The notes beneath the pieces were generated by a model. The model saw only the letters and a program-made list of their open reading frames with translations. It was not told the DNA's origin and ran no database searches. Source: Rhizobiales bacterium 64-17 (GTDB lineage: Bacteria > Pseudomonadota > Alphaproteobacteria > Rhizobiales > Xanthobacteraceae). Taken from it: 32,271 nucleotides of DNA. Where the stretch lies: the NCBI GenBank assembly GCA_001899285.1, contig MKWA01000002.1, forward strand, positions 168,289 through 200,559. The letters are read 5' to 3'. The number at the start of each line of letters is the position of its first letter. Position 1 is the stretch's first letter. The translations under genes were made by a program, and so were the position numbers. Shown here in pieces: positions 24,315-32,271 of this stretch.

Positions 24315-26411
24315 TCACCCCGCGCGGATCAGCTTGATCGCCTCGTCCTTCTCGAACAGATAGAGCAGGTGACGCAGCGCCTCGCCACGCGGCGAGGTCA
24401 GTTGCGGATCGCGTGCGAGGACCAGCGCGGCATCATCGCGCGCCGGTCCGAGCAGCTTACCATGCACCTGCAGTTGCGCGACGCGAAAGCCCGGCACGCC
24501 GCTCTGCCGCGTGCCGAGCAGATCGCCTTCGCCGCGCAGCCGCAGGTCTTCCTCAGCGATGCGGAAGCCGTCCTCGCTGTCGCGCAGGATCGCGAGGCGT
24601 GCTTTGGCGGTTTCGCCGAGCGGCGATTTGTAGAGCAGCAGGCAGGTTGAACGCCCCGAGCCACGGCCGATGCGGCCGCGCAACTGATGCAGTTGCGACA
24701 GGCCGAAGCGTTCGGCGTGCTCGATCACCATGATCGTCGCTTCCGGCACATCGACGCCGACCTCGATCACCGTGGTGGCGACCAGCAGCGACGTCTCGCC
24801 GGCGGCGAAGCGCGCCATCGCCTTGTCTTTCTCCGCCGATTTCATCTTGCCGTGAATGAGGTCGACCGCGCCACCGAACCGCGCCTGCAAGTCCTTGAAG
24901 CGCGCATCGGCGGCGGCGAGATCGCTCTTTTCGGATTCCTCGACCAGCGGGCAGACCCAGTAACAACGCCGGCCTTCCGCCAGCGCGCGGCCGACCGCAT
25001 CTTCCACCTCGCTCAACCTGTCGAGCGCGATCACGCGGGTGTCGATCGGCTGCCGGCCGGCAGGTTTCTCCCGCAACTCGGACACATCCATGTCGCCGAA
25101 GAAGGTCAGCACCAGCGTGCGCGGGATCGGCGTCGCGGTCAGCACCAGCACATCGACGGCTTCGCCCTTGCGGGTGAGCGCGAGCCGCTGATGCACGCCG
25201 AAGCGGTGCTGCTCGTCGACGATCGCCAGCGCCAGATCCTTGAACGCCACATCGTCCTGAAACAACGCATGGGTGCCGACGATCAGATCGATGTCGCCGA
25301 TGGCGAGCCGGTCCAGCATCTCGGCGCGATCCTTGCCGCGGTCGCGCCCGGTCAGCACCGCGACGCACAGACCCGCCGCCTTGGCGAGCGGCGCGATGGT
25401 GTTGAAATGCTGGCGCGCGAGGATTTCCGTCGGCGCCATGATCGCCGCCTGTCTGCCGGCCTCGATCACCGTCGCCGCCGCGATCAGCGCCACCACGGTC
25501 TTGCCGGAGCCGACTTCGCCCTGCACGAGCCGCAGCATGCGATGCGGCAGCGCGAGGTCGTTGACGATGTCGTCGACGGCGCGCGCTTGCGACGGCGTGA
25601 GCGAATAGGGTAGCGCCTCGATGACCTTCTGCCGCAGCACACCCTCGCTGGCGCTGCCGCGTCCGGCGAGTTCACGCATATGCGCGCGCACCAGCGCGAG
25701 CGCGAGTTGTCCCGCCAGCAGTTCGTCATAGGCGAGGCGGTTCCACGCCGCGCTTTCGGGTGCGATATCGGTCGGCTCCGCCGGCTGATGCAGATGGCGC
25801 AGCGCATCGGCAAAGGACGGCCATTGTTCGCGTGAGATCCACGCTTCGTCCTGCCATTCCGGCAGGTCGGGCAGCACCGCGAGCGCACCCTGCATCGCGC
25901 GGCGGATATTGCCGAGCGCCAGTCCCTCGGTGAGTGGATAGATCGGCTCGACCAGCGGCAGCGTGGCGAAGCTGTGTTCGTCCACCACCCGGTCGGGATG
26001 CACCATCTGCAATTCGCCGTCATAGAGTTCGACGGTGCCGGAGATGTAACGGCGCTCGCCTTCCGGAAGCTGCTTGCGCAGCTGATCGCCGCGCGCGTGG
26101 AAGAACGTCAGCGTCAGCGTGCCGGTCGCGTCGCTGGTGTCGATCCGGTACGGCGCGCGGCTGCGATGGGGTGGCGGCGGGCGATGCGCATCGACCGTGA
26201 CCGACACCGTCACCAGCGTACCCGGCACCACCTCGTTGAGCTTCGGCTGCGCGCGGCGATCCACCGCACCCGACGGCAGATGCAGCAGCAGGTCCGCCAC
26301 ATGCGGTGCCTCGCGGTCGAGCAGCTTGCGGTAAAGCTTGTCCAGCTTCGGGCCGACGCCCGGCAGGCTCGTCAGCGACGCAAACAGGGGATTAAGCTTG
26401 GCGGGCCGCAT
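24315..26411 (-). CDS. recG: ATP-dependent DNA helicase RecG
   Basis: This encodes 698 residues, against 693 in E. coli. The start is the ATG at 26411 (MRPAKLNPLFASLTSLPGVGPK); the frame stays open upstream to 26651, but that extension is unlike RecG and crosses the start of the divergent solute-binding gene. The order is: N-terminal helix and wedge/OB domain (SLPGVGPKLDKLYRKLL, then GTLTLTFFHARGDQLRKQL), motif I GEVGSGKTVV near residue 297, the helicase box VDEQHRFG near 400, TATPIPRTL, then the C-terminal helicase half with TTVIEVGVDVPEAT and QLRGRIGRG, and the TRG tail (DFRIAEEDLRLRG-like DGFRIAEEDLRLRGEGDLLG). RecG remodels stalled forks and branch-migrates junctions. It converges with the TonB receptor, with 11 bases between stops. 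Confidence 0.97.
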   Translation of the reverse strand: MRPAKLNPLFASLTSLPGVGPKLDKLYRKLLDREAPHVADLLLHLPSGAVDRRAQPKLNEVVPGTLVTVSVTVDAHRPPPPHRSRAPYRIDTSDATGTLTLTFFHARGDQLRKQLPEGERRYISGTVELYDGELQMVHPDRVVDEHSFATLPLVEPIYPLTEGLALGNIRRAMQGALAVLPDLPEWQDEAWISREQWPSFADALRHLHQPAEPTDIAPESAAWNRLAYDELLAGQLALALVRAHMRELAGRGSASEGVLRQKVIEALPYSLTPSQARAVDDIVNDLALPHRMLRLVQGEVGSGKTVVALIAAATVIEAGRQAAIMAPTEILARQHFNTIAPLAKAAGLCVAVLTGRDRGKDRAEMLDRLAIGDIDLIVGTHALFQDDVAFKDLALAIVDEQHRFGVHQRLALTRKGEAVDVLVLTATPIPRTLVLTFFGDMDVSELREKPAGRQPIDTRVIALDRLSEVEDAVGRALAEGRRCYWVCPLVEESEKSDLAAADARFKDLQARFGGAVDLIHGKMKSAEKDKAMARFAAGETSLLVATTVIEVGVDVPEATIMVIEHAERFGLSQLHQLRGRIGRGSGRSTCLLLYKSPLGETAKARLAILRDSEDGFRIAEEDLRLRGEGDLLGTRQSGVPGFRVAQLQVHGKLLGPARDDAALVLARDPQLTSPRGEALRHLLYLFEKDEAIKLIRAG

Positions 26412-26487
26412 GAGCAGGTTTCGCGCGTCCTGGTTCCATGCGATGTGGTAGCTGATTTTTCGGATCGAACACAGAAGGGGTTGAACG

Positions 26488-27465
26488 ATGACTGGGGTGC
26501 GTGTTGTCCTTGCCGCGCTGCTGGCGTTGAGCGTCACCGGAACCGCGAGCCGGGCCGAATGGCCGGAGCGGCCGGTGACCATGGTGGTCGCGGCGGCGGC
26601 GGGCGGCCCGATCGACGTGTTCGGCCGCGTGCTGGCGGAGCGGATGGGCAACGCGCTCGGTCAGCGCGTGGTGGTGGAGAATGTCGGCGGCGGCGGCGGA
26701 ACGGTCGGTGGCGCGCGCGTCGTCAACGCCGCGCCCGATGGCTACACCTTCCTGCTCGGCACGGTCGCGACCCATGCCAATCCGCAACTGCTCGGCAGCA
26801 AGCCGCCGTACGATCCGGTGAAAGGGTTCGCGCCGGTGGCCCTGATCGCGGAAATCCCGCTGGTGCTCATCACCCGCAAGGACTTCCCGGCCTCGACCAT
26901 GGAAGAGTTCGTCGCCTACGCCAAGGCGAACCAGAACAAACTCAACTTCGGCTCCGCCGGCATCGGCTCGGCTGCGCATCTCGGCTGCGTGATGCTCAAC
27001 GGTGCGATGGGGACCAATATCCAGCATGTGCCGTATCGCGGCACGGCGCTGGCGATGCAGGATCTGCAGGCCGGCCGGCTCGATTTCCAGTGCGAGATCG
27101 CGGTCACGGCGGTGTCGAATATCCGCTCCGGCACCGTGAAGGCGATTGCGACGCTGGCCTCATCGCGCACGCCGGTGCTGCCGGACCTGCCGACGGCGCA
27201 GGAGCGCGGCCTCAAGGGGATCGACGCTTCGACCTGGACCGCGAATTTCTTCCCGGCGAAGACGCCGGATGCCATCGTCGCCAAGTTGCAGGCGGCGACC
27301 GTGGCGGCGATGGACGATCCTGCGGTGCGCGCCAAGCTGGAATCGTTCGGCGCGGTGATCGTGGCGAAGGACCGGCGTTCGTCCGAATATCTCGGCCGCT
27401 TCGTCCAGTCGGAGATCACCAAGTGGGGCGACGCGGTGCGTGCTGCTGGCGTCAAGCTCGACTGA
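26488..27465 (+). CDS. Bug-family (tripartite tricarboxylate transporter) solute-binding protein
   Basis: This encodes 325 residues with a signal peptide (1-23, ending SRAEW) for the periplasm. The family pattern is clear: WPERPVTMVVAAAAGGPIDVFGRVLAERM, QRVVVENVGGGGGTVGGARVVNAAPDGYT, the LNFGSAGIGSAAHL ligand loop, VPYRGTALAMQDLQAGRLDF, and LPTAQERGLKGID. Bug proteins bind carboxylates or amino-acid-like anions through two beta-strand loops and either deliver them to TctAB or act in signalling. No tctA or tctB gene is adjacent, so this is an orphan. The ATG at 26488 follows AGAAGGGG. It is divergent from recG (76 bases) and precedes sdhE by about 120 bases. Confidence 0.92.
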   Translation: MTGVRVVLAALLALSVTGTASRAEWPERPVTMVVAAAAGGPIDVFGRVLAERMGNALGQRVVVENVGGGGGTVGGARVVNAAPDGYTFLLGTVATHANPQLLGSKPPYDPVKGFAPVALIAEIPLVLITRKDFPASTMEEFVAYAKANQNKLNFGSAGIGSAAHLGCVMLNGAMGTNIQHVPYRGTALAMQDLQAGRLDFQCEIAVTAVSNIRSGTVKAIATLASSRTPVLPDLPTAQERGLKGIDASTWTANFFPAKTPDAIVAKLQAATVAAMDDPAVRAKLESFGAVIVAKDRRSSEYLGRFVQSEITKWGDAVRAAGVKLD

Positions 27466-27587
27466 GGCAGGACTAAAGCTTCTTTGAATAATCGGTGGTG
27501 CGGCTGGTAATCGCCGCGCCGCCGTTTATATAACCCCGACCCGGCACCGTCCGGGCTTTTGGCGTTGCTCAGGGGCGAGGACAAACC

Positions 27588-27872
27588 ATGACCGGAACGA
27601 CCGTGTCGAGCGAAGGGCTGGATCCGCGCCGCCGCCGCCTACTGTTTCGTTGCTGGCATCGCGGCATCCGCGAGACCGATCTGATCATGGGCGGGTTCGC
27701 CGATGCGCATATCGCCACGCTCACCGACGCCGAACTGACCGAGCTGGAGCGGCTGATCGAAGTGCCGGACGCTGATCTGCTCAACTGGGTCATCGGCGAA
27801 CGCGCAGCGCCGCCCGACTACGACACGCCGCTGTTCCGCCGCATGCGCGATTACCATCTGTCTCTTGATTGA
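27588..27872 (+). CDS. sdhE: FAD assembly factor SdhE (succinate dehydrogenase assembly factor 2 family)
   Basis: This encodes 94 residues, the usual family size. The signature RGxxE is present as RGIRE at residues 25-29, within RCWHRGIRETDLIMGGFAD. The hydrophobic core residues and acidic helix (LTDAELTELERLIEVPDADLLNWVIG) match DUF339/SdhE. It helps attach FAD covalently to the succinate dehydrogenase flavoprotein subunit in the cytoplasm. The gene lies directly before mfd, with only about 10 bases between stop and the preferred mfd start, so the two are probably cotranscribed; this pairing near recG is common in alphaproteobacteria. A GGGGCGAGGAC ribosome-binding region precedes the ATG. 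TATATAAC at about 27530 is a possible promoter element. Confidence 0.95.
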   Translation: MTGTTVSSEGLDPRRRRLLFRCWHRGIRETDLIMGGFADAHIATLTDAELTELERLIEVPDADLLNWVIGERAAPPDYDTPLFRRMRDYHLSLD

Positions 27873-27882
27873 GTTGAAATTC

Positions 27883-30800
27883 GTGAAGCCGTTTCGTTCC
27901 AGTGCATCGCCCGCCACGCTGCTGGCGCCCGGCCGCCCGGTCACGCTCACCCATGTGAGCGATGGCGCGGAAGGGCTGGTGCTCGCCGATCTCGCGCGCG
28001 CTGTTGCGGCGAAAGCCGATGCGCCGGCGACGAGCCTCGTGGTCGTGTGTCGCGACGGGCCGCGCATGAATGCGCTGGCCCGTGCGCTGTCGTTCTTCGC
28101 GCCGGATATCGAGACGCTGGAATTCCCGGCGTGGGACTGTCTGCCCTATGATCGCGTGTCGCCGCATGCCGCCGTGCTGGCGCAGCGCGTGCTCACCCTG
28201 TCGCGGCTGGCGCGGGTCGAAGGCCGCGACAAGCCGGCGATCCTGCTGACGACCGTTAACGCCGCGACCCAGCGCGTGCCGGCACGCAATCTCGTGCAGC
28301 GGCAGGCTTTGTCCGCCGCGCCGGGCAACGTCATCGGCATGGAGAAGATAGCGCAGTGGCTGGAGCTAAACGGCTATACGCGCGCCTCGACAGTGCGGGA
28401 GCCGGGCGAGTATGCCGTGCGCGGCGGTATTCTCGATCTGTTTCCGCCGGGGCTCGATCTGCCGGTGCGGCTCGATTTCTTCGGCGACGCGCTGGAGACG
28501 ATCCGCAGCTTCGATCCGCAGACCCAGCGCACCGAGATGGATATGCGCCGGCTCGACCTCGTGCCGGTGTCGGAATTCCAGCTTACCAGCGACACGATCC
28601 GCAAATTCCGCACCGGCTATGTGGCGCAGTTCGGAGCGCCGACGCCGGACGATCTGCTTTACGAAGCTGTGAGCGAGGGCCGCCGCTATCCCGGCATGGA
28701 GCACTGGCTGCCGCTGTTCCATGACGGGATGGATACGCTGTTCGACTATCTGCCCGGCGCGCCGGTCGCGTTCGAACCGCTGGTGGAGGACGCCGCGCGC
28801 GAGCGCTTCGAACAGATCAGGGACTATCACGACGCGCGCGAGCAGGCGCTCGCCGATAAAGTCGGTGTGCCGTACCGTCCGCTGCCGGTCGACCGCCTCT
28901 ATCTCGGGGAGACGGAATGGGCGGAGCGAGTCGCCAAGGCTCCGCACGTCACGCTGACGCCGTTCGATGCGCCGGAGGCGGAGCGGGTGATCGACACCGG
29001 AATCCGGCCGGGCCGTAGCTTTGCGGCCGAGCGCGCAATCCCCGACACCAACGTGTTCGACGCGGTGACGGCGCATGTGCGCGCGCTGCAAGATAACGGC
29101 AAGCGCGTCACCGTCGCGCTGTGGAGCGAGGGCGCGCGCGAGCGCATGCGCCATGTGCTCGCGGACCACGGCATTGCGCGGCTGACGCCGGTACGCTCCT
29201 GGGACGAAGCGCGCACCTGCGATCCGCCGGCGGTCGCGCTCGCCGTGCTCGGCATCGAATCCGGCTTCGAGACCGAGGACACGGCCGTCATCGGCGAGCA
29301 GGATATTCTCGGCGATCGTCTGGCGCGGCCACGCCGCCAGGCGAAACGCGCTGACAATTTCATCTCGGAAGTGTCGAGCCTCGCCGCCGGCGATCTCGTT
29401 GTCCATGTGGATCACGGCATCGGCCGCTTCATCGGCCTGACCGCCATCGACGTCGCCGGTGCGCCGCACGACTGCCTCGAACTGCATTACGCCGAAGGCG
29501 CGAAGCTCTATCTGCCGGTCGAGAACATCGACCTGCTGTCGCGCTACGGCAACGAGGACAGCAAGGTCGATCTGGATCGCCTCGGCGGCGGCAACTGGCA
29601 GGCGCGCAAGGCGAAGATGAAGGCGCGTATCCTCGCCATGGCCGGCGAGTTGATCAAGGTCGCGGCGGCGCGGCAGGTGCGCGAGGCGCCGAAGCTCGCG
29701 GTCAACGCGGGCGCCTACGATGAATTCTGCGCCGGATTCCCGTACGAGGAAACCGATGACCAGCAGAACGCCATCGACGCCGCGCTCGGCGATCTCAACG
29801 CCGGCCGGCCGATGGATCGGCTCGTGTGCGGCGATGTCGGCTTCGGCAAGACCGAGGTCGCGTTGCGCGCGGCGTTCGCCGCTGTCATGGCCGGCAAGCA
29901 GGTCGCGGTCGTGGTGCCGACGACGTTGCTCGCGCGCCAGCACTACAAGACCTTCACCGAACGGTTTCACGGCTTCCCGGTGAAGCTCGGTCAGGCGTCG
30001 CGGCTCGTCTCCACCGCCGAACTGTCGGCGACCAAGAAGGGGCTGGCCGAGGGCCAGATCGACATCGTCGTCGGCACCCATGCGCTGCTCGGCAAGAACG
30101 TCCACTTCAAGGATCTTGGCCTGCTCATCATCGACGAGGAGCAGCACTTCGGTGTCGCGCATAAGGAGAAGCTCAAGCAACTCCGCGCCGAGGTACATGT
30201 GCTGACCCTGACCGCGACGCCGATCCCGCGCACTTTGCAGCTCGCGCTCACCGGCGTGCGCGATCTGTCGATCATTGCCTCGCCGCCGGTCGATCGGCTC
30301 GCGGTGCGCACCTTCATCTCGCCGTTCGATCCGCTGGTGGTACGTGAGGCTTTGCTGCGCGAGCGCTATCGCGGCGGCCAGTCGTTCTATGTGGTGCCGC
30401 GTATCGAGGATCTCGCCGGCGCCAAGGATTTCCTCGACAAGAACGTGCCCGAGGTGAAGGTCGCCGTCGCGCACGGCCAGATGGCGCCGACCGTGCTCGA
30501 GGATATCATGTCCTCGTTTTACGAAGGCCGGTTCGACGTATTGCTGTCGACCACCATCGTCGAGAGCGGACTCGACATTCCGACCGCCAACACGCTGATC
30601 GTGCATCGCGCCGACCGTTTTGGTCTGGCGCAACTCTATCAGTTACGCGGCCGCGTCGGCCGCTCGAAGCTGCGCGCCTATGCGCTGCTGACTTTGCCGG
30701 CGAACGCGAAGATCACGCCGCAGGCGGAGCAGCGGCTGAAGGTGCTGCAATCGCTCGATACGCTCGGCGCCGGGTTCCAACTCGCCTCGCACGATCTCGA

Positions 30801-31407
30801 CATTCGCGGCGCGGGCAACCTTCTGGGTGATGAGCAATCAGGTCACATCAAGGAAGTCGGCTTCGAGCTTTACCAGCAGATGCTGGAAGAGGCGGTGCTC
30901 AGTCTCAAGGCGGGTCTCACCGATATCGTCGAGGACAAGTGGGCGCCGCAGATCACCATCGGCACGCCGGTACTCATTCCGGAGGACTACGTGGCCGATC
31001 TCTCGGTGCGACTCTCGCTCTATCGCCGTCTCGCCGAGATGGAGGACGAACGCGAGATCGACGGCTTCGCCGCCGAGATGGTCGACCGGTTCGGACCGTC
31101 GCCGGAGGAGGTCGGTCATCTCCTGTCGCTGGTAGCGATCAAGGCGCTGGCGCGCCGCGCCAATGTCGAGAAGATCGACGCCGGCCCGAAGGGCGCGGTG
31201 ATCTCGTTCCGCAATGACGAATTCGCCGATCCGCAGAAGCTGATCGCGTTCATCAGCGAGCGCGGTCGCGACGCCAAGGTGCGACCGGATATGAAGGTGG
31301 TGTTCCTGGCCGATTGGCAGGAAGCGGAAGATCGTCTCAAGGGCACGACGGCGATCCTGCGCAGCCTCGCCGGCATCGCCGACAAGGCGAAGAAGAAAGC
31401 GGCGTAG
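27883..31407 (+). CDS. mfd: Transcription-repair coupling factor Mfd
   Basis: This encodes 1174 residues from the GTG at 27883, which gives an N-terminus MKPFRSSASP like that of relatives. TTG codons at 27865 (overlapping sdhE) and 27874 are alternatives; none has a strong ribosome-binding site. The order is: UvrB-like N-terminal domains (WDCLPYDRVSPH, REPGEYAVRGGILDLFPPG), the RNA-polymerase interaction domain (LAAGDLVVHVDHGIGRFIGL, around 500), the translocase with motif I GDVGFGKTEVA near 650 and the DEEQ box IIDEEQHFG near 753, TATPIPRTLQ, STTIVESGLDIPTANT, QLYQLRGRVGRS, and the C-terminal TRCF domain (ITIGTPVLIPEDYVADLSVRLSLYRRL). Mfd removes RNA polymerase stalled at lesions and recruits UvrA. 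It is likely cotranscribed with sdhE. Confidence 0.97.
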   Translation: MKPFRSSASPATLLAPGRPVTLTHVSDGAEGLVLADLARAVAAKADAPATSLVVVCRDGPRMNALARALSFFAPDIETLEFPAWDCLPYDRVSPHAAVLAQRVLTLSRLARVEGRDKPAILLTTVNAATQRVPARNLVQRQALSAAPGNVIGMEKIAQWLELNGYTRASTVREPGEYAVRGGILDLFPPGLDLPVRLDFFGDALETIRSFDPQTQRTEMDMRRLDLVPVSEFQLTSDTIRKFRTGYVAQFGAPTPDDLLYEAVSEGRRYPGMEHWLPLFHDGMDTLFDYLPGAPVAFEPLVEDAARERFEQIRDYHDAREQALADKVGVPYRPLPVDRLYLGETEWAERVAKAPHVTLTPFDAPEAERVIDTGIRPGRSFAAERAIPDTNVFDAVTAHVRALQDNGKRVTVALWSEGARERMRHVLADHGIARLTPVRSWDEARTCDPPAVALAVLGIESGFETEDTAVIGEQDILGDRLARPRRQAKRADNFISEVSSLAAGDLVVHVDHGIGRFIGLTAIDVAGAPHDCLELHYAEGAKLYLPVENIDLLSRYGNEDSKVDLDRLGGGNWQARKAKMKARILAMAGELIKVAAARQVREAPKLAVNAGAYDEFCAGFPYEETDDQQNAIDAALGDLNAGRPMDRLVCGDVGFGKTEVALRAAFAAVMAGKQVAVVVPTTLLARQHYKTFTERFHGFPVKLGQASRLVSTAELSATKKGLAEGQIDIVVGTHALLGKNVHFKDLGLLIIDEEQHFGVAHKEKLKQLRAEVHVLTLTATPIPRTLQLALTGVRDLSIIASPPVDRLAVRTFISPFDPLVVREALLRERYRGGQSFYVVPRIEDLAGAKDFLDKNVPEVKVAVAHGQMAPTVLEDIMSSFYEGRFDVLLSTTIVESGLDIPTANTLIVHRADRFGLAQLYQLRGRVGRSKLRAYALLTLPANAKITPQAEQRLKVLQSLDTLGAGFQLASHDLDIRGAGNLLGDEQSGHIKEVGFELYQQMLEEAVLSLKAGLTDIVEDKWAPQITIGTPVLIPEDYVADLSVRLSLYRRLAEMEDEREIDGFAAEMVDRFGPSPEEVGHLLSLVAIKALARRANVEKIDAGPKGAVISFRNDEFADPQKLIAFISERGRDAKVRPDMKVVFLADWQEAEDRLKGTTAILRSLAGIADKAKKKAA

Positions 31408-31410
31408 AGC

Positions 31411-32067
31411 TTACTGCGCTGCCGCGTTCTGCTCCTCGGCCACCTGCCGGATCGCCTGCGCCAGTGTCGCGGGATCCTGTGCGCCGGAGATGCCGTACTT
31501 CCCGGCGAGGATATAGAACGGCACGCCTTGAATGCCGGCAGCTTTGGCCTGTTCGACGTCCTGCTCGATCTCGGCTTCGTCCTTGTCGGTCGCGAGATCG
31601 GTGCGCACGGTCGCGGCATCGAGGCCGACATCGGCGGCTGCCTTCACCAGCACCTCGCGGTCGGTGAGGTCGGCGCCTTCGGTGAAATACATGTCCATCA
31701 GCCGCTGCTTCATCTGCGGCGCGAGACCCTTCGCCTCGGCCCAGCGGATCAGCCGATGTGCGTCGATGGTGTTCGGCTGACGGCTGATGTGATCCTTGTC
31801 GTAGACGAGCCCGTCCTGCGCCGCCGTCGCGGCGACGCGGGTGGCGATACCGCTGTAACGCTCCGGCGAGCCGAATTTCTGCGTCAGGTAATCGTTGCGC
31901 GAGATGCCTTCGCGGGGAATCCAGTCGTTGAGATAGTAAGGTCGGAAATGCACCTCGACCGGCACGTCGGGGATTTGCGCGATGGCCTTTTCCAGCCGGC
32001 GCTTGCCGATGAAGCACCAGGGACAGACGATATCGGACACGACGTCGATGCGAACGGGAGCAGCCAT
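31411..32067 (-). CDS. DsbA-family oxidoreductase (FrnE/2-hydroxychromene isomerase-like)
   Basis: This encodes 218 residues without a signal peptide, so it should be cytoplasmic. The thioredoxin-fold active site is CPWC at residues 15-18 (SDIVCPWCFIGKRRLE), followed by an inserted helical domain (NTIDAHRLIRWAEAKGL, MYFTEGADLTDREVL) and the cis-proline loop GIQGVPFYILAGKYGISGAQ. This is the FrnE-like branch of the DsbA family; members in other bacteria take part in disulfide exchange and oxidative-stress tolerance. The exact partner is unknown. It converges with mfd, with only 3 bases between stop codons, so no separate terminator can sit between them. The ATG at 32067 has a GAGGTCC upstream, a modest ribosome-binding site. 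Confidence 0.92.
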   Translation of the reverse strand: MAAPVRIDVVSDIVCPWCFIGKRRLEKAIAQIPDVPVEVHFRPYYLNDWIPREGISRNDYLTQKFGSPERYSGIATRVAATAAQDGLVYDKDHISRQPNTIDAHRLIRWAEAKGLAPQMKQRLMDMYFTEGADLTDREVLVKAAADVGLDAATVRTDLATDKDEAEIEQDVEQAKAAGIQGVPFYILAGKYGISGAQDPATLAQAIRQVAEEQNAAAQ

Positions 32068-32125
32068 GGCGGACCTCGCTTTTCAGGGAAGCTAGGCGCG
32101 CGGCTCTGCCGGCGCAACCGTGCGA

Positions 32126-32271
32126 TCACGCAGCCGTGCGCGGCGCCCGGAAGGCATCGGCGAGCAAGGGGTGGTGCTCGGCCAGCGTGGCCTGCGCCGA
32201 TGCCGGATTTGCGGCGGTGCCGGCGAGCCGGTTGCCGAGCAGCGCATGGGGCAGCGCCACCACAGTGGCCT
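32126..32271 (-). CDS. Unidentified protein, C-terminal fragment (5' end outside window)
   Basis: On the minus strand a frame is open from the window edge for 47 codons to a TGA at 32126-32128. Third positions are overwhelmingly G or C, as in neighbouring genes, which supports coding. The visible tail begins ATVVALPHALLGNRLAG and ends DAFRAPRTAA; I recognise no family in it. It is on the same strand as the DsbA-like gene and ends 58 bases upstream of its start, so the two may be cotranscribed. Confidence 0.45.
   Translation of the reverse strand, partial: ATVVALPHALLGNRLAGTAANPASAQATLAEHHPLLADAFRAPRTAA

Noticed and set aside
26412-26651. An 80-codon N-terminal extension of RecG
   Set aside because: It overlaps the promoter and start of the divergent solute-binding gene and shows no similarity to RecG; starting at 26411 gives the normal length.
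28366-30633. A 755-codon minus-strand frame inside mfd
   Set aside because: It is antisense to mfd, which has every expected domain.
1-32271. CRISPR array, insertion sequence or phage region
   Set aside because: No regularly spaced repeats, transposase, integrase or phage structural genes were seen; gene content and codon use look even throughout.

Overview
The window is about 32 kb of GC-rich DNA with tightly packed genes and strong G/C preference at third codon positions. It looks like chromosomal DNA of an alphaproteobacterium in the Rhizobiales, most likely near Bradyrhizobium, Rhodopseudomonas or Afipia. The strongest pointer is a Bradyrhizobium-type cyclic beta-(1,3)(1,6)-glucan locus (ndvB, an ndvD-like gene and ndvC). 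It is backed by the alphaproteobacterial recG / sdhE / mfd cluster, a glmU-glmS-DUF502 run, and two degenerate copies of an intergenic repeat that begins TAGAGCG. No phage, integrase, transposase, CRISPR array or plasmid replication gene was seen.

Layout. Bases 1-1168 (minus) hold a 3-hydroxybenzoate 6-hydroxylase-like flavoprotein cut by the window edge. It is followed by a secreted CHRD-domain protein with its own terminator, a 75-residue zinc-ribbon-like protein, and a HI0933/TIGR03862-type flavoprotein. Bases 3764-8152 (plus) encode an RND efflux pair: a lipoprotein adaptor and an inner-membrane transporter. No regulator or outer-membrane channel is next to it. Next come a small charged protein, a cold-shock protein starting with TTG, a secreted SH3-like protein, tRNA-Lys(UUU) and an M20 amidohydrolase. 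A strong bidirectional terminator separates the amidohydrolase from ndvB.

Bases 11010-16211 are the glucan locus. NdvB is a membrane protein joining a GH17 domain to a processive GT2 glucosyltransferase. A small periplasmic four-cysteine protein matches the position of NdvD. NdvC, on the opposite strand, is a GH17 domain followed by membrane helices. Together they would polymerise UDP-glucose into beta-1,3-glucan and branch or cyclise it in the periplasm. A small membrane protein and a SPOR-like proline-rich protein follow.

Bases 17871-22018 make UDP-GlcNAc precursors (glmU, glmS) and a DUF502 membrane protein. GlmS carries an unusual in-frame insertion of about 24 codons that looks like a partial tandem duplication. 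A ZnuD-like TonB-dependent receptor follows. The right end is DNA repair plus housekeeping: recG (minus), an orphan Bug-type solute-binding protein, sdhE, mfd, a DsbA/FrnE-like oxidoreductase, and the C-terminal end of an unidentified minus-strand gene. I found no wholly new system. The points most worth checking are the GlmS insertion, the ndv locus with its small accessory proteins, and the nested inverted repeats between the divergent ndvD-like and ndvC genes.
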